Source: Legionella lytica (GTDB lineage Bacteria; Pseudomonadota; Gammaproteobacteria; Legionellales; Legionellaceae). Taken from it: 64,000 nt of DNA. Made by a program: the position numbers and the translations under genes. The DNA is taken from the NCBI RefSeq assembly GCF_023921225.1, contig NZ_CP071527.1:2869501-2933500 (forward strand), written 5' to 3'. The first letter of the stretch is position 1; each line of letters begins with the position of its first letter. Shown here one piece after another: positions 27,329 to 36,708 of the stretch. Under the pieces are notes generated by a model. That model made no database searches and was not told where the DNA came from. It was given only the letters and a program-made list of their open reading frames with translations.

Positions 27329-29141
27329 TATTTGCTCGAGATGCTTTTTTGCGCTCATGTTCTTTCAGCGCTTTTTTACGAATACGAATTGAATTAGGCG
27401 TTACTTCAACTAATTCATCCTCATCAATAAATTCCAAAGCTTGTTCCAACGTTAATCTGATTGGTGGCGTTAGGATAATATTTTCATCAGTACCTGACGC
27501 ACGCATGTTGGTTAATTGTTTTTCTTTAGTTACATTCACGACCAGATCGTTGTCACGGGCATGAATACCAACCACCATACCTTCATAACACGGTGTTTGG
27601 TGTTCAACAAATAAACGTCCACGCTCTTGTAAGTTAAATAAGGCAAAAGCACGTGCAGCTCCTTGGCAGTTGGCGATTAATACACCATTCACACGCTTAC
27701 CAATACGTCCTTTATATGCAGGACCATAATGATCGTACACGTGATACATCAAGCCTGTACCTGAAGTAGCGGATAAGAATTCGCTATGGAAGCCAATAAG
27801 GCCGCGAGTTGGGATGATGTAATCTAAGCGCACCCGTCCTTTGCCATCTGGAACCATATCTTGCATTTCACCACGGCGCTCACCCAATTTTTCCATGATT
27901 GCACCTTGATGGTTCTCTTCCACATCAACGGTTAAACGCTCATAAGGCTCTTGTTGTTCGCCATCAACTTCGTGCAGGATTACTTCTGGCTTACAAATTG
28001 CCAGCTCATAGCCTTCACGGCGCATGGTTTCAATCAGAATAGATAAATGTAATTCCCCACGACCAGAAACACGGAACTTATCCGGGTCATCGCAATCTTC
28101 AACGCGTAAAGCCACGTTGTGTAATAACTCAGTATCTAAACGCTCACGAATTTTACGTGAGGTAACAAATTTACCGTCTTGACCAACAAAAGGCGAATCA
28201 TTTACCTGGAAGGTCATACTGATGGTTGGCTCGTCAACCGAAAGTGCAGGTAACCCCTCAACCATAGCCGGATCGCAAACTGTATCGGAAATCTTCAAGC
28301 CTTCGATACCAGTAATCGCGATGATATCACCAGCGCTTGCCTCTTCAATCTCAACACGTTCCAAACCTCTAAAGCCCAAGAGCTGTAATAAACGGCCAGA
28401 ACGAATGTTGCCGTCTTTATCCATAATTTTCACAGGAGATTTTGCTTTGATTTGACCGCGAGTAATACGACCAATACCAATAGTCCCTACATAAGATGAG
28501 TAATCCAACGAACTGATTTGCATTTGGAATGGGCCTTCAGCATCAACTTGCGGTGCATGAACCTTATCAATAATCGTTTGCAATAAAGCGCTCATGTCCG
28601 TAGCTTCATCCTCTAGATTCAGCTTAGCATAGCCATTTAATGCAGAAGCATAAACAACTGGGAAATCTAACTGCTCATCGGTCGCACCAAGATTGTCAAA
28701 CAAATCAAATACTTGGTCCATAACCCAATCAGGTCGAGCACCTGGGCGGTCAATTTTATTGATCACCACGATTGGATTTAATCCCTGTGCAAACGCTTTT
28801 TGCGTTACGAAGCGAGTTTGAGGCATCGGGCCGTCTACCGCATCAACCAGCAACAGCACGCAATCTACCATCGACAGAATTCGCTCAACTTCCCCACCAA
28901 AGTCCGCGTGTCCAGGAGTATCAACAATATTAATTTGATGATCATTCCAATACACGCAAGTGTTTTTAGCTAAAATGGTAATGCCTCGTTCTTTTTCCAA
29001 AGCATTAGAATCCATAACGCGCTCTACTTTAGGAGCTCGTTCATTAAGAGTACCTGTTTGTTGCAAAAGCTTATCAACTAGGGTGGTTTTGCCATGGTCT
29101 ACGTGTGCAATGATGGCAATATTGCGAATCTGTTCAATCAT
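27318..29141 (-). CDS. typA: Ribosome-binding GTPase TypA/BipA
   Basis: The 607-residue translational GTPase has G1 AHVDHGKTT near residue 13, a switch region [13 protein letters not shown]3 [14 protein letters not shown], and G4 [10 protein letters not shown], followed by the EF-G-like domains and the BipA C-terminal domain rich in basic residues. It works on the 70S/50S ribosome in assembly and stress adaptation. It heads the operon with nadK and recN. Confidence 0.97.
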   Translation of the reverse strand: MIEQIRNIAIIAHVDHGKTTLVDKLLQQTGTLNERAPKVERVMDSNALEKERGITILAKNTCVYWNDHQINIVDTPGHADFGGEVERILSMVDCVLLLVDAVDGPMPQTRFVTQKAFAQGLNPIVVINKIDRPGARPDWVMDQVFDLFDNLGATDEQLDFPVVYASALNGYAKLNLEDEATDMSALLQTIIDKVHAPQVDAEGPFQMQISSLDYSSYVGTIGIGRITRGQIKAKSPVKIMDKDGNIRSGRLLQLLGFRGLERVEIEEASAGDIIAITGIEGLKISDTVCDPAMVEGLPALSVDEPTISMTFQVNDSPFVGQDGKFVTSRKIRERLDTELLHNVALRVEDCDDPDKFRVSGRGELHLSILIETMRREGYELAICKPEVILHEVDGEQQEPYERLTVDVEENHQGAIMEKLGERRGEMQDMVPDGKGRVRLDYIIPTRGLIGFHSEFLSATSGTGLMYHVYDHYGPAYKGRIGKRVNGVLIANCQGAARAFALFNLQERGRLFVEHQTPCYEGMVVGIHARDNDLVVNVTKEKQLTNMRASGTDENIILTPPIRLTLEQALEFIDEDELVEVTPNSIRIRKKALKEHERKKASRANSDE

Positions 29142-29367
29142 AAATAGCCTTTAAAGGAAAAAACAATGTATTTGTTCATAGATTCGACATTATACATCAA
29201 TAGGCCAGTAAAACCTATCCGACACGTTAATTATGCTAAATTCAATAGAATAAGTAGCCCGATGTTTTAAACTCATACAAAATAAAAACCGCTGATTTAC
29301 TTTAAAATACACAGAAATAGCAAAGCTTTGCTAGACTAGTAGTGAGGAGCTTAAAAACGGGGGCTAT

Positions 29368-29865
29368 ATGCAACCATTAATTTTACATCCTACTGATATT
29401 AGCCAATGGCATGCCTTGGTTAATGAGGCTCAAGCAACGACTCGGCTTGTACTCAATGAAAACACTGAAAGTTATTTAGTGTTTCTATTAATGCGCTTTT
29501 CCCAAGGAACCAAGCTCATTGAATCCGTTGTTGCGCTCGACTTTTTAGAGTCGGTCCATAAACCACGTCCCATGCAAACCCAATATCTGCGAGATGTCGG
29601 TGATAAAAGCTTACTTTTCTGCGGTCTGTTTCCTGGAATCGCCAAGCGACGCCATGTAAGTCTCAATTATTTTTCCGAAATGGGACAGGCAGCTTATTTA
29701 AGTGTGAGTGAATTGGAGGCAAAACCTTCCTCTGAGCTTTTCATTGAACTTAGTGAGCAATTTATTAATTTACAACAAATCTTGCAGGCAATGCGCGGGC
29801 AATGTGTGCAACTAATCCAAACAGATTGTAATCTGTTGTCTGCGATTAAATTGACGTTACAGTAA
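29368..29865 (+). CDS. Conserved hypothetical protein, 165 residues
   Basis: A soluble protein with no signal peptide or membrane segment. Its features include WHALVNEAQ near residue 14, a central LLFCGLFPGIAKRRHVSLNYF (split here only by reading: GLFPGIAKRR near 92) and a helical C-terminus. Proteins like this occur as lone conserved hypotheticals in gammaproteobacteria, but I recall no function. It stands alone between the divergent typA operon and the convergent hslO gene. A ribosome site is suggested by GGGGGC before the ATG. Confidence 0.75.
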   Translation: MQPLILHPTDISQWHALVNEAQATTRLVLNENTESYLVFLLMRFSQGTKLIESVVALDFLESVHKPRPMQTQYLRDVGDKSLLFCGLFPGIAKRRHVSLNYFSEMGQAAYLSVSELEAKPSSELFIELSEQFINLQQILQAMRGQCVQLIQTDCNLLSAIKLTLQ

Positions 29866-29923
29866 ATGATTAACGAAGCCTGGTTTAGGCAATGCTAGCC
29901 TTTGTTTAAAGAGTACATTGCCT

Positions 29924-29943
29924 CCCTGTTGCGAGCAACCAGG
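29924..29943. repeat. Family B intergenic palindrome, copy 1
   Basis: CCTGTTGC and GCAACCAGG arms around a short GA loop, followed by CTACATTTA. It lies between the converging 29368 gene and hslO. Confidence 0.65.
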
Positions 29944-29949
29944 CTACAT

Positions 29950-30795
29950 TTACTTATGGAATAACATGGCGACATCAATCGCATCGAAGAGGTATTCCTT
30001 GTTGCAAAAGTCACAACGAATATCTATTTTACCCTGTTCCTCTAATAATTCCTGGGCTTCTTTCTCGCCGAGAATATTAATCACCTGCCGCATTTTATCC
30101 AGACTACAACGGCATTGAAATTGAGTACCACGACTGTCAAAAACACGTACCTCAGTTTCATTATACAAACGATAAAGTAAGGTTTGATTATCTAAGGTTA
30201 ACAACTCTTCTTCACTGACAGTTTGCCCTAATTGTACAGCGTACTCCCAAAACTGCTCTCGCTGTACCGTATCTTGCCCAGGCATTAATTGCAATAACAT
30301 CCCCGCCGCAGCAGTTTCATTCACTGCCAACCAAACACGGGTAGATATTTGTTCGGACTGAGCAAAATAATTCATTAAATTTTCACTCATGGAAGTGGAC
30401 TGTAAAGGCACCATACTTTGGTAGGAGTTGGTTTGATTATCCTGGTTAATCGTCATTACCATCTGCCCACTAAGGAAGGCCTTAGCATAATCTTCGGTTT
30501 CCAAAGATTCTTCAAAGCGCGCAAAAGCCCTTATATTGAGCTCATGATCACATTGAACCAAGAGCAAAGACAAACGCTTGTCTCCTTGAAATTGTAAACT
30601 CAAACTGCCTTCAAATTTAATACTGGATGCAAGTAATAAACATGAAACGATGGCCTCACCCAACAAATTTTTAACCATGGGAGGATAATTACGCTGAGCC
30701 ATAATGGTTTGATAAGTTTTTTCAATGTGTACTATTTCGCCACGAATATTGGCATGTTCAAAAATAAAGCGTTGCAGGGTATCAGATTCTTTCAT
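29950..30795 (-). CDS. hslO: Redox-regulated chaperone Hsp33
   Basis: The 281-residue cytosolic holdase ends in the zinc redox switch: CRC near residue 232 and CDFC near 264, the four cysteines whose oxidation releases zinc and activates the chaperone. The N-terminal substrate-binding part has IVSCLLLASSIKFEGSLSLQFQG. Length is slightly under the E. coli protein. It is monocistronic, convergent with the upstream hypothetical gene. Confidence 0.95.
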   Translation of the reverse strand: MKESDTLQRFIFEHANIRGEIVHIEKTYQTIMAQRNYPPMVKNLLGEAIVSCLLLASSIKFEGSLSLQFQGDKRLSLLLVQCDHELNIRAFARFEESLETEDYAKAFLSGQMVMTINQDNQTNSYQSMVPLQSTSMSENLMNYFAQSEQISTRVWLAVNETAAAGMLLQLMPGQDTVQREQFWEYAVQLGQTVSEEELLTLDNQTLLYRLYNETEVRVFDSRGTQFQCRCSLDKMRQVINILGEKEAQELLEEQGKIDIRCDFCNKEYLFDAIDVAMLFHK

Positions 30796-31203
30796 AATGA
30801 ACTCAAGTGCAAAAATAGTGGGTATTCTATCTTAGTTTAGAACCTTATGAATAATATTTTATGTTAAAAATAGAGCATTCACGATGAATATCACAGGATT
30901 TTTCTATCGAATGATAGCCTAATAGGTTACTCTTACCGGAATTATATCAATATAGCTTCCCAGCATCACATTTTGCGCAACCGACAGGCGACCGTAGACC
31001 GCGCTCTGTCTCATCGGAAACAGAAACCCCGATTCACTATATTACCACTGACGGAGGAATCAGCTGGAGCCTAACTCTCCTATTGCCAGTACCAGCCAGC
31101 ATAGCGACGACAATCTAACACTATTTTTACTCTTTTTTAGTGGAGAAATCCTTACGGTGAACTATGCTTAAAAGAATCCACATAAAAAAATAGAGGACAT
31201 ATC
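30796..31203. other. Intergenic region with a possible decayed frame
   Basis: These 408 bases between hslO and the 52-residue ORF hold no RNA gene I recognise. Bases 30918-31118 form an uninterrupted plus-strand frame without a plausible start codon; it is listed separately. An AT-rich stretch just before 31190 probably holds the promoter of the small ORF. Confidence 0.45.
30918..31118 (+). pseudogene. Possible gene remnant with a BNR/Ycf48-like TTDGGISW motif
   Basis: The frame runs 66 codons from a stop at 30915-30917 to the TAA at 31116-31118. It encodes HYITTDGGISWSLTLLLP near its end, which recalls the T-x-D-G-G-x-x-W motif of BNR/Ycf48-type beta-propeller repeats. There is no ATG, GTG or TTG start and no ribosome site, so it looks like the tail of a decayed gene. 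The resemblance may be chance. Confidence 0.3.
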
Positions 31204-31362
31204 ATGATCGATAAAAACATACTCATACCTATTATTAAAACTTTAGATAAAGTTATTTTAGGTATAGAAGAAGTTGAAGAACCTAAATCATTGGATGCAC
31301 GACAACAATTTATTGAAATTGACACTGAAGAAGAGTTTGACGTAGAGCGCTCCATGAATTAA
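31204..31362 (+). CDS. Small acidic protein, 52 residues
   Basis: It begins MIDKNILIPIIKTLDKVILG and ends in a run of acidic residues (IEIDTEEEFDVERSMN). The ATG is preceded by AGAGGA at ideal spacing (about 6 bases), which supports real translation. The N-terminal half could form an amphipathic helix. Stop TAA lies 60 bases before rep. I do not recognise it. Confidence 0.6.
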   Translation: MIDKNILIPIIKTLDKVILGIEEVEEPKSLDARQQFIEIDTEEEFDVERSMN

Positions 31363-31422
31363 TTATTGATTCATCCTTTCAGAGAAGCAATAATCGCTCT
31401 TTTTTGAGCGAGAACCAGAAAG

Positions 31423-33429
31423 ATGCTAAATAGCCAACAAATGGCAGCCGTAAATTATATAGACGGACCTTTATTAGTTCTTGCAGGAGCAGGCAGCGGC
31501 AAAACACGAGTCATCACGCAGAAGATAGGCTACTTAATTAATGAGTGCGGGTATGCAGCCAACAGCGTATGTGCTGTAACATTTACCAACAAAGCAGCCA
31601 GTGAAATGCGTGCTCGAGTGGCCGCAGTTCTTCCTGCCGCAAATCGGCGGGGATTAAAAATTGCCACCTTCCATACCCTAGGTTTAAGCATGGTTAAGCG
31701 TAATCTTGATTTATGCGATCTAAAGAAGGGCTTTTCCATCTTTGATAGCGAAGATTGCTTACAAATATTGCGCAGCTTTTTGCCTGCCAATAAGGCAACT
31801 GAGCGTGATTTTCTGATGCAGATTCAACAACGTATCTCACGTTGGAAAAATGATCTGTTAACTCCAGAGGAAGTTTTGCGCAATCCCTCCGATGCCCCTT
31901 TATACGCTGAAGCAGCCGTACTCTATCCACGCTATCAACAAGCATTAAAAGCATATAATGCCGTTGATTTTGACGATTTAATTCGTCTTCCAGTGACCTT
32001 ACTTAAAGAACACCCTGAGGTGCGGGAGTATTGGCAGAATAAAATTCGCCATTTATTAGTAGATGAATATCAAGACTCAAATACTAGTCAATATCTTTTG
32101 GTTAAACTACTCACCGGGCTGCGTTCGCAATTTACCGTCGTGGGTGATGATGATCAATCTATTTATGCCTGGCGAGGAGCAAAACCAGAAAACCTAAAAC
32201 AATTGCAAGAGGATTATCCTCAATTAAGAATTATCAAATTAGAACAAAATTATCGCTCAACCAACATTATATTAAATGCCGCCAATCATCTCATTGCCAA
32301 TAACCAGCATCTTTTTGATAAAAAATTGTGGAGCGATCTGGGGCAAGGCGAGTTGTTGCGAGTAGTTCGTTGCAAAGATGAAAATGATGAAGCCGAGCAA
32401 GTCATCGCGGATTTAATTAGCCATAAAATGCGCGCGAGAACTGAATATGGTGACTACGCAATCTTGTATCGAGGTAATCACCAATCACGGATCTTTGAAA
32501 AAGTACTGCGCCATTATGGGGTTCCATACCGTATTAGTGGAGGCCAATCTTGGTTTGCCAAAGCAGAGATTAAAGATGTCTTTGCTTATTTGAAATTACT
32601 CTGTAATGAGGCAGATGACGCCGCCTTTTTAAGAGTCATCAATACTCCAAAACGCGGAATTGGTGAAGCAAGCCTCGATGTTCTGGGGAACTATGCACAA
32701 AATCGTGGACTTAGTCTTTATAAGGTAATGGATCATTTGGCACTCAGTGAAAATATCGCCGAAAAACCACGGACGGCCTTGCTGCAATTTAAATCATGGA
32801 TGGAGGAAATAAAAAAACGCGTTACCTCATCCGATGCCATTGTGGAACATTTAAAGCAAATGGTTGAAGACAGTGGCTATGAAGCCTATATCTATGAACA
32901 ATGCGATACGCCCGCTAAAGCACAAAAACGGATGGATAATGTCTGGGAACTATTGGAATGGGTTGGTCGTTTATTGGCAAAAAAACCAGAGCATACCTTA
33001 ACCGATGTAATCAACAAATTAATCTTAATTGACATCTTAGAACAATCTGACGGAGAAGATAGTGACTCAATACAGCTCTTAACCCTACATGCATCAAAAG
33101 GACTTGAGTTTCCTTTTGTGTACCTAGTTGGGATGGAGGAAGAATTACTTCCACATCGAGTCAGTATTGATGATGATCAAATTGAGGAAGAACGACGTTT
33201 GGCCTATGTAGGCATTACTCGGGCGCAAAAAGGTTTATGTTTTACCTTGGCAAATCAACGACGTAAGGCGGGAGAAATGCAAGATTGTCTGCCCAGTCGA
33301 TTTCTAGAGGAACTACCCGCGGAATACCTGGAATGGTTTGGTAAAAAAGTGGCTCCTTGTGAAGAACGCTCTAAAAACCTGGCTAAATCTCATTTGGCGG
33401 GTATTAAAAATATGTTGAATGGTTCTTAG
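31423..33429 (+). CDS. rep: ATP-dependent DNA helicase Rep
   Basis: The 668-residue superfamily 1A helicase has Walker A GAGSGKTRVI near residue 22, motif Ia FTNKAASEM, motif II VDEYQDSN near 213, motif III GDDDQSIYAWRGA, motif IV QNYRS and motif VI YVGITRAQKGL near 590. Length fits Rep (about 670) better than UvrD (about 720). It moves 3' to 5' on single-stranded DNA and helps the replisome past bound proteins. Confidence 0.95.
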   Translation: MLNSQQMAAVNYIDGPLLVLAGAGSGKTRVITQKIGYLINECGYAANSVCAVTFTNKAASEMRARVAAVLPAANRRGLKIATFHTLGLSMVKRNLDLCDLKKGFSIFDSEDCLQILRSFLPANKATERDFLMQIQQRISRWKNDLLTPEEVLRNPSDAPLYAEAAVLYPRYQQALKAYNAVDFDDLIRLPVTLLKEHPEVREYWQNKIRHLLVDEYQDSNTSQYLLVKLLTGLRSQFTVVGDDDQSIYAWRGAKPENLKQLQEDYPQLRIIKLEQNYRSTNIILNAANHLIANNQHLFDKKLWSDLGQGELLRVVRCKDENDEAEQVIADLISHKMRARTEYGDYAILYRGNHQSRIFEKVLRHYGVPYRISGGQSWFAKAEIKDVFAYLKLLCNEADDAAFLRVINTPKRGIGEASLDVLGNYAQNRGLSLYKVMDHLALSENIAEKPRTALLQFKSWMEEIKKRVTSSDAIVEHLKQMVEDSGYEAYIYEQCDTPAKAQKRMDNVWELLEWVGRLLAKKPEHTLTDVINKLILIDILEQSDGEDSDSIQLLTLHASKGLEFPFVYLVGMEEELLPHRVSIDDDQIEEERRLAYVGITRAQKGLCFTLANQRRKAGEMQDCLPSRFLEELPAEYLEWFGKKVAPCEERSKNLAKSHLAGIKNMLNGS

Positions 33430-33502
33430 ATGCCTTAATACTTCAGAAATTGCCGCACTTTCGTTTTCACGTCTCAGGCATTAAACCACACCAGAACCCC
33501 AT

Positions 33503-33521
33503 GTTGGGCCATGGACCCAAC
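33503..33521. repeat. Family A intergenic palindrome, copy 3
   Basis: GTTGGGCC-ATG-GACCCAAC, one mismatch in the 8-bp stem. It lies between rep and the MFS gene, 77 bases before the MFS start. Confidence 0.7.
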
Positions 33522-33597
33522 ATGCATAATCGTGCAAGCTTTCCTTCGCTTTATCGTGGTAATGACGTATCTCAGATGCCCTGATATACTGAATTTT

Positions 33598-34971
33598 ATG
33601 AAAAAAAATATTATCTTACTCATCGTTTCTTTTGCTATGTTCATGGAGGCGGTTGATACCACCATCATTAATACAGCAATTCCAGTTATGGCACATAGCC
33701 TCAATGTAAACCCTATTGATTTAAAATTAGCTCTAATTAGCTATCTATTAAGTCTTGCTATTTTTATCCCAATTAGTGGCTGGATTGCCGATAAGTATGG
33801 TATTAAAAAAGTATTCATTACCGCCGTTTGTGTATTTACTTTAAGTTCTGCCTGGTGTGGTTTTACCCAGAGCCTCAGCGAATTAATTTGTGCCCGCATT
33901 ATCCAAGGCCTGGGCGGCTCATTAACAATGCCTGTGGGACGGCTTATTATTTTACGGACTTTTGAGCGCCATGAACTCATTGCAAAAATGAGCCAGGTCG
34001 TGATGATTGCTGCGTTAGGAATGATGCTAGGCCCCTTATTAGGCGGTATAATTTCCTATCATTTCTCTTGGCGCTGGATCTTTTGGGTCAACATTCCGGC
34101 AGGTATTTTGGCCATTTATCTTTCTCATAAAAACCTACCATTAATGCCATGTCGTCCGGTTCCACCCTTGGATAAACTAGGGTTTGTACTTTTCGGCAGC
34201 GGCCTGGCTTTGCTTACCTTTGGCTTATCAATGCTCAGCGAATCAGACATTGGCAGCTCTCATACTCTGGTCGTTCTTGTTTCGGCACTCATCTTACTGC
34301 TTGCTTACATCAACCAGTCTCGCCATAAAAAACACCCCATTATCAAAGTAGAACTGCTGCAATTACGCACGTTTGCAGTTGCCGTCACCAGTAATCTATT
34401 TGCACGCTTAAGCTTTGGAGGCACCCCCTTTCTACTTCCCCTGCTCTTGCAAATTGGCTTGGGCTATTCGTCACAACTGTCCGGATTTTTACTTACACCA
34501 ATCGCCTTAGGGGTGTTGTTGGTTAAACCCATGTCTGTCTACATACTTCGTTTGTTTGGCTATAAAAGACTACTCATCTTAAACACTATTTTAGTTAGTA
34601 TTGCCTTATGGTCTTTATGCCTAATAAATTCGTCCTCATCAATCTATGAGATTAGCTCGCTTACCTTTATTTATGGTTTCTTAATTGCGCTGCAATACAC
34701 GGGAATGAATTCTTTAGCCTATGCTGAGGTCAGCGAAGACAATATGAGCGCAGCAACCAGTATTATGAGCACCATTCAACAATTAGCTCAAAGTTTTGGG
34801 GTTGCCGCTGCGGCAATTATCATTAGTTTTTTTACCGTCAACCAGCAATTGTCGATTAAAGCACTCCATCAAACTTTCGCAACACTAGGTATTCTGACGC
34901 TTTTATCAGGGGCAATATTCTTAACACTCAAAAAAAATGATGGCGAAGAACTACTTAAACCTAAATTATAA
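33598..34971 (+). CDS. Major facilitator superfamily multidrug transporter (DHA2/EmrB-like)
   Basis: The start is set at the ATG giving MKKNIILLIVSFAMFMEAVD (457 residues). An in-frame ATG at 33511 would read through the family A palindrome and add a non-hydrophobic leader. DTTIINTAIP in helix 1 is the DHA2-type motif D1, and GWIADKYGIKKVF in loop 2-3 is MFS motif A. GPLLGGIISYHFSWRWIFWVNIPAG in helix 5 (cited in parts: GPLLGG, WRWIFWVNIP) is motif C. It is predicted to export drugs or organic solutes by proton antiport. It is not linked to an adaptor or regulator gene. Confidence 0.88.
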   Translation: MKKNIILLIVSFAMFMEAVDTTIINTAIPVMAHSLNVNPIDLKLALISYLLSLAIFIPISGWIADKYGIKKVFITAVCVFTLSSAWCGFTQSLSELICARIIQGLGGSLTMPVGRLIILRTFERHELIAKMSQVVMIAALGMMLGPLLGGIISYHFSWRWIFWVNIPAGILAIYLSHKNLPLMPCRPVPPLDKLGFVLFGSGLALLTFGLSMLSESDIGSSHTLVVLVSALILLLAYINQSRHKKHPIIKVELLQLRTFAVAVTSNLFARLSFGGTPFLLPLLLQIGLGYSSQLSGFLLTPIALGVLLVKPMSVYILRLFGYKRLLILNTILVSIALWSLCLINSSSSIYEISSLTFIYGFLIALQYTGMNSLAYAEVSEDNMSAATSIMSTIQQLAQSFGVAAAAIIISFFTVNQQLSIKALHQTFATLGILTLLSGAIFLTLKKNDGEELLKPKL

Positions 34972-35085
34972 GTTAGAGATTTCTGAACAAATCCTCTATT
35001 ATGTGCGCGCATTGTATGTTTTTTCACATTAAATTGAAAAATTTTAAAAATATTTAATAAAAAAACAGCACAATTAATAAAATAA

Positions 35086-35094
35086 TGCTACAAT
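35086..35094 (+). promoter_or_regulatory. Extended -10 promoter of the cold-shock gene
   Basis: TGCTACAAT fits TGN-TATAAT with one change. It lies 27 bases before the cold-shock ATG, so the 5' untranslated region would be only about 20 bases. No good -35 is seen, which is normal for extended -10 promoters. Confidence 0.45.
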
Positions 35095-35121
35095 GGGCTG
35101 GTAACAATTTAGGAAATTATC

Positions 35122-35328
35122 ATGTCAGAAAAAATACGCGGTACAGTAAAATGGTTTAATGAGTCCAAAGGTTTCGGATTTTTAGAAAGTGGCGGCACAG
35201 ATTATTTTGTGCACTTCAGTGCAATCCAAGGTAGCGGGTTTAAAACTCTTGCCGAAGGTGCAACTGTAATGTTCAAAGCTAGCAAAGGTCAAAAAGGACC
35301 ACAAGCTGAAGACGTAGAAGTAGTTTAA
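35122..35328 (+). CDS. Cold-shock domain protein (CspA family)
   Basis: The 68-residue single-domain protein has RNP1 KGFGFLE and RNP2 YFVHFSAI, both nucleic-acid-binding motifs of the OB fold, and starts with [16 protein letters not shown]. It binds single-stranded RNA and acts as an RNA chaperone. Spacing to the ATG from AGGAAA is good. The leader is too short for the long CspA-type thermosensor, so this copy may be constitutive or growth-phase regulated. A strong terminator follows. Confidence 0.95.
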   Translation: MSEKIRGTVKWFNESKGFGFLESGGTDYFVHFSAIQGSGFKTLAEGATVMFKASKGQKGPQAEDVEVV

Positions 35329-35341
35329 ACCTTATTTCTAG

Positions 35342-35396
35342 CGCCCCGTTCATGCTTAAAATATTCCATTTTAGCATGAACGGGGCGTTTTTTTTT
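35342..35396 (+). terminator. Rho-independent terminator of the cold-shock gene
   Basis: Arms 35342-35356 and 35373-35387 form a perfect 15-bp stem (CGCCCCGTTCATGCT and its complement), extended inward by A/T pairs, followed by nine T residues. It starts 13 bases after the stop codon. Confidence 0.93.
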
Positions 35397-35480
35397 GCAT
35401 CTATTTTGCACGCCTCACAAGTATACTCTAAAATAACGGATTGAATGCCCCTGCCCATTAAATCCAATACAAGGAATCGT

Positions 35481-36047
35481 ATGATGAGCAAAAAAATTGC
35501 CGTGATTGTTGGAAGTTTACGTAAAGAATCCTATAACCGAAAAATGGCACATGCGCTCATGGCCGTTGCACCTGAATCATTGAGCTTACACATCATTGAA
35601 ATTGGTGATTTACCTTTGTATAACCAAGATCTTGATGATGAAAATAGACCAGCGGAAGCCTGGTTACATTTCCGTGAGCAAATAAGAATGGCCGATGGAG
35701 TACTCTTTGTTACTCCAGAATATAATCGTTCAGTGCCTGGTGTTCTTAAAAATGCCATTGATGTAGGCTCACGCCCCTATGGTAAAAGTGTTTGGTCTAA
35801 AAAACCTGGGGCAGTAATGAGTGTTTCTCCGGGAGCTATTGGCGGTTTTGGCGCCAATCACCACTTACGACAATCTTTCGTCTTCTTAGATATTCCAGTT
35901 TTGCAACAGCCGGAATCTTATATAGGTGGCGCAGGAAGCTTGTTTGATATACAAGGTGAACTTACGAACGAAGACACTAAGAAATACATTCAGCAATTTA
36001 TGAATGCCTATGCCCACTGGGTTGAATTAAATACACATAGTAAATAG
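35481..36047 (+). CDS. NADPH-dependent FMN reductase / quinone reductase
   Basis: The flavodoxin-like fold enzyme has VGSLRKESYNRKMA at the phosphate-binding N-terminus and TPEYNRSVPGVLKNAIDVGSRP (cited in parts: TPEYNRSVPG, NAIDVGSRP), the YNRSVPG flavin motif of the ChrR/AzoR-like branch. It has 188 residues from the ATG at 35481 (MMSKKIAV), which follows AAGGAA; a further in-frame ATG at 35445 lacks such a site. It probably reduces quinones, azo dyes or chromate. Confidence 0.88.
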   Translation: MMSKKIAVIVGSLRKESYNRKMAHALMAVAPESLSLHIIEIGDLPLYNQDLDDENRPAEAWLHFREQIRMADGVLFVTPEYNRSVPGVLKNAIDVGSRPYGKSVWSKKPGAVMSVSPGAIGGFGANHHLRQSFVFLDIPVLQQPESYIGGAGSLFDIQGELTNEDTKKYIQQFMNAYAHWVELNTHSK

Positions 36048-36067
36048 GATTTGTTGTATTTGTCCCA

Positions 36068-36097
36068 GCAATTGCCTTGGATATATCAGGCAATTGC
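36068..36097. terminator. Hairpin after the FMN reductase gene
   Basis: GCAATTGCCT and AGGCAATTGC form a perfect 10-bp stem around a 10-base loop, 20 bases after the stop codon. There is no T-run, so termination is likely weak or rho-dependent. Confidence 0.5.
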
Positions 36098-36212
36098 ACT
36101 AAAATAGCACACCAACGACCACCCCGCTGCAAATAACTGGAAAATATAAAGGTAAAAAGGTACATTGCAGCTCTTAGTAATACAAAAATTCCCATTGAGG
36201 GAGAGAGGAATA

Positions 36213-36692
36213 ATGCAAAAATCAGCACAACCGACAGAAGACCTATCAATGGTAGAATCATTTCCGATTGCCATTATTGTAGGCGTGTTCAATCGGCACA
36301 TAACTCAGAACTTACAAGATGGCGTAATAACCCAATTACAAAAGCGGGGCATTAAGAAAGAACACATTAGTGTCTATGAGGTTCCAGGTGCTATTGAAAT
36401 TCCTTTGATCGCTAAAAGGTTAGCAATGTCTAATTCAGTACAATCAATAATCACTTTAGGTTCTGTTATTCGCGGTGACACCAGCCACTATGATCTAGTC
36501 TGTACCATGGCTAGCGAAGGCTGTATGAAGGTCTCATTAAAATATAATATTCCCGTCATTTTTGGTTTATTAACGACGGAGAATGAAGAGCAAGCGTGGG
36601 ATCGTTTAGGCGGAAAACACGGACATAAAGGTATAGAATTAGCCAATGCGGCAATTTCCATGCAGCAACTTTTAAATCAATTGCCGCGGTAA
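36213..36692 (+). CDS. ribH: 6,7-dimethyl-8-ribityllumazine synthase
   Basis: The 159-residue protein shows the family motifs VGVFNRHITQNLQDG, VPGAIEIP, LGSVIRGDTSHYD (with the catalytic histidine) and LTTENEEQAWDR. It performs the penultimate step of riboflavin synthesis. The start at 36213 follows GAGAGGAATA; an earlier in-frame ATG at 36165 has no such site. No other rib gene is adjacent and no FMN riboswitch was seen, so this may be a solitary or second copy. It is followed 16 bases later by fni, an FMN-dependent enzyme. Confidence 0.92.
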   Translation: MQKSAQPTEDLSMVESFPIAIIVGVFNRHITQNLQDGVITQLQKRGIKKEHISVYEVPGAIEIPLIAKRLAMSNSVQSIITLGSVIRGDTSHYDLVCTMASEGCMKVSLKYNIPVIFGLLTTENEEQAWDRLGGKHGHKGIELANAAISMQQLLNQLPR

Positions 36693-36708
36693 TAATAGGT
36701 AGTAACTC

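Noticed and set aside
33511..33597. Earlier ATG for the MFS transporter
   Set aside because: It would translate part of the family A palindrome into a polar leader; the ATG at 33598 gives the normal first helix.
36048..36212. FMN riboswitch upstream of ribH
   Set aside because: No conserved RFN-element segments; only a simple 10-bp hairpin that belongs to the preceding gene.
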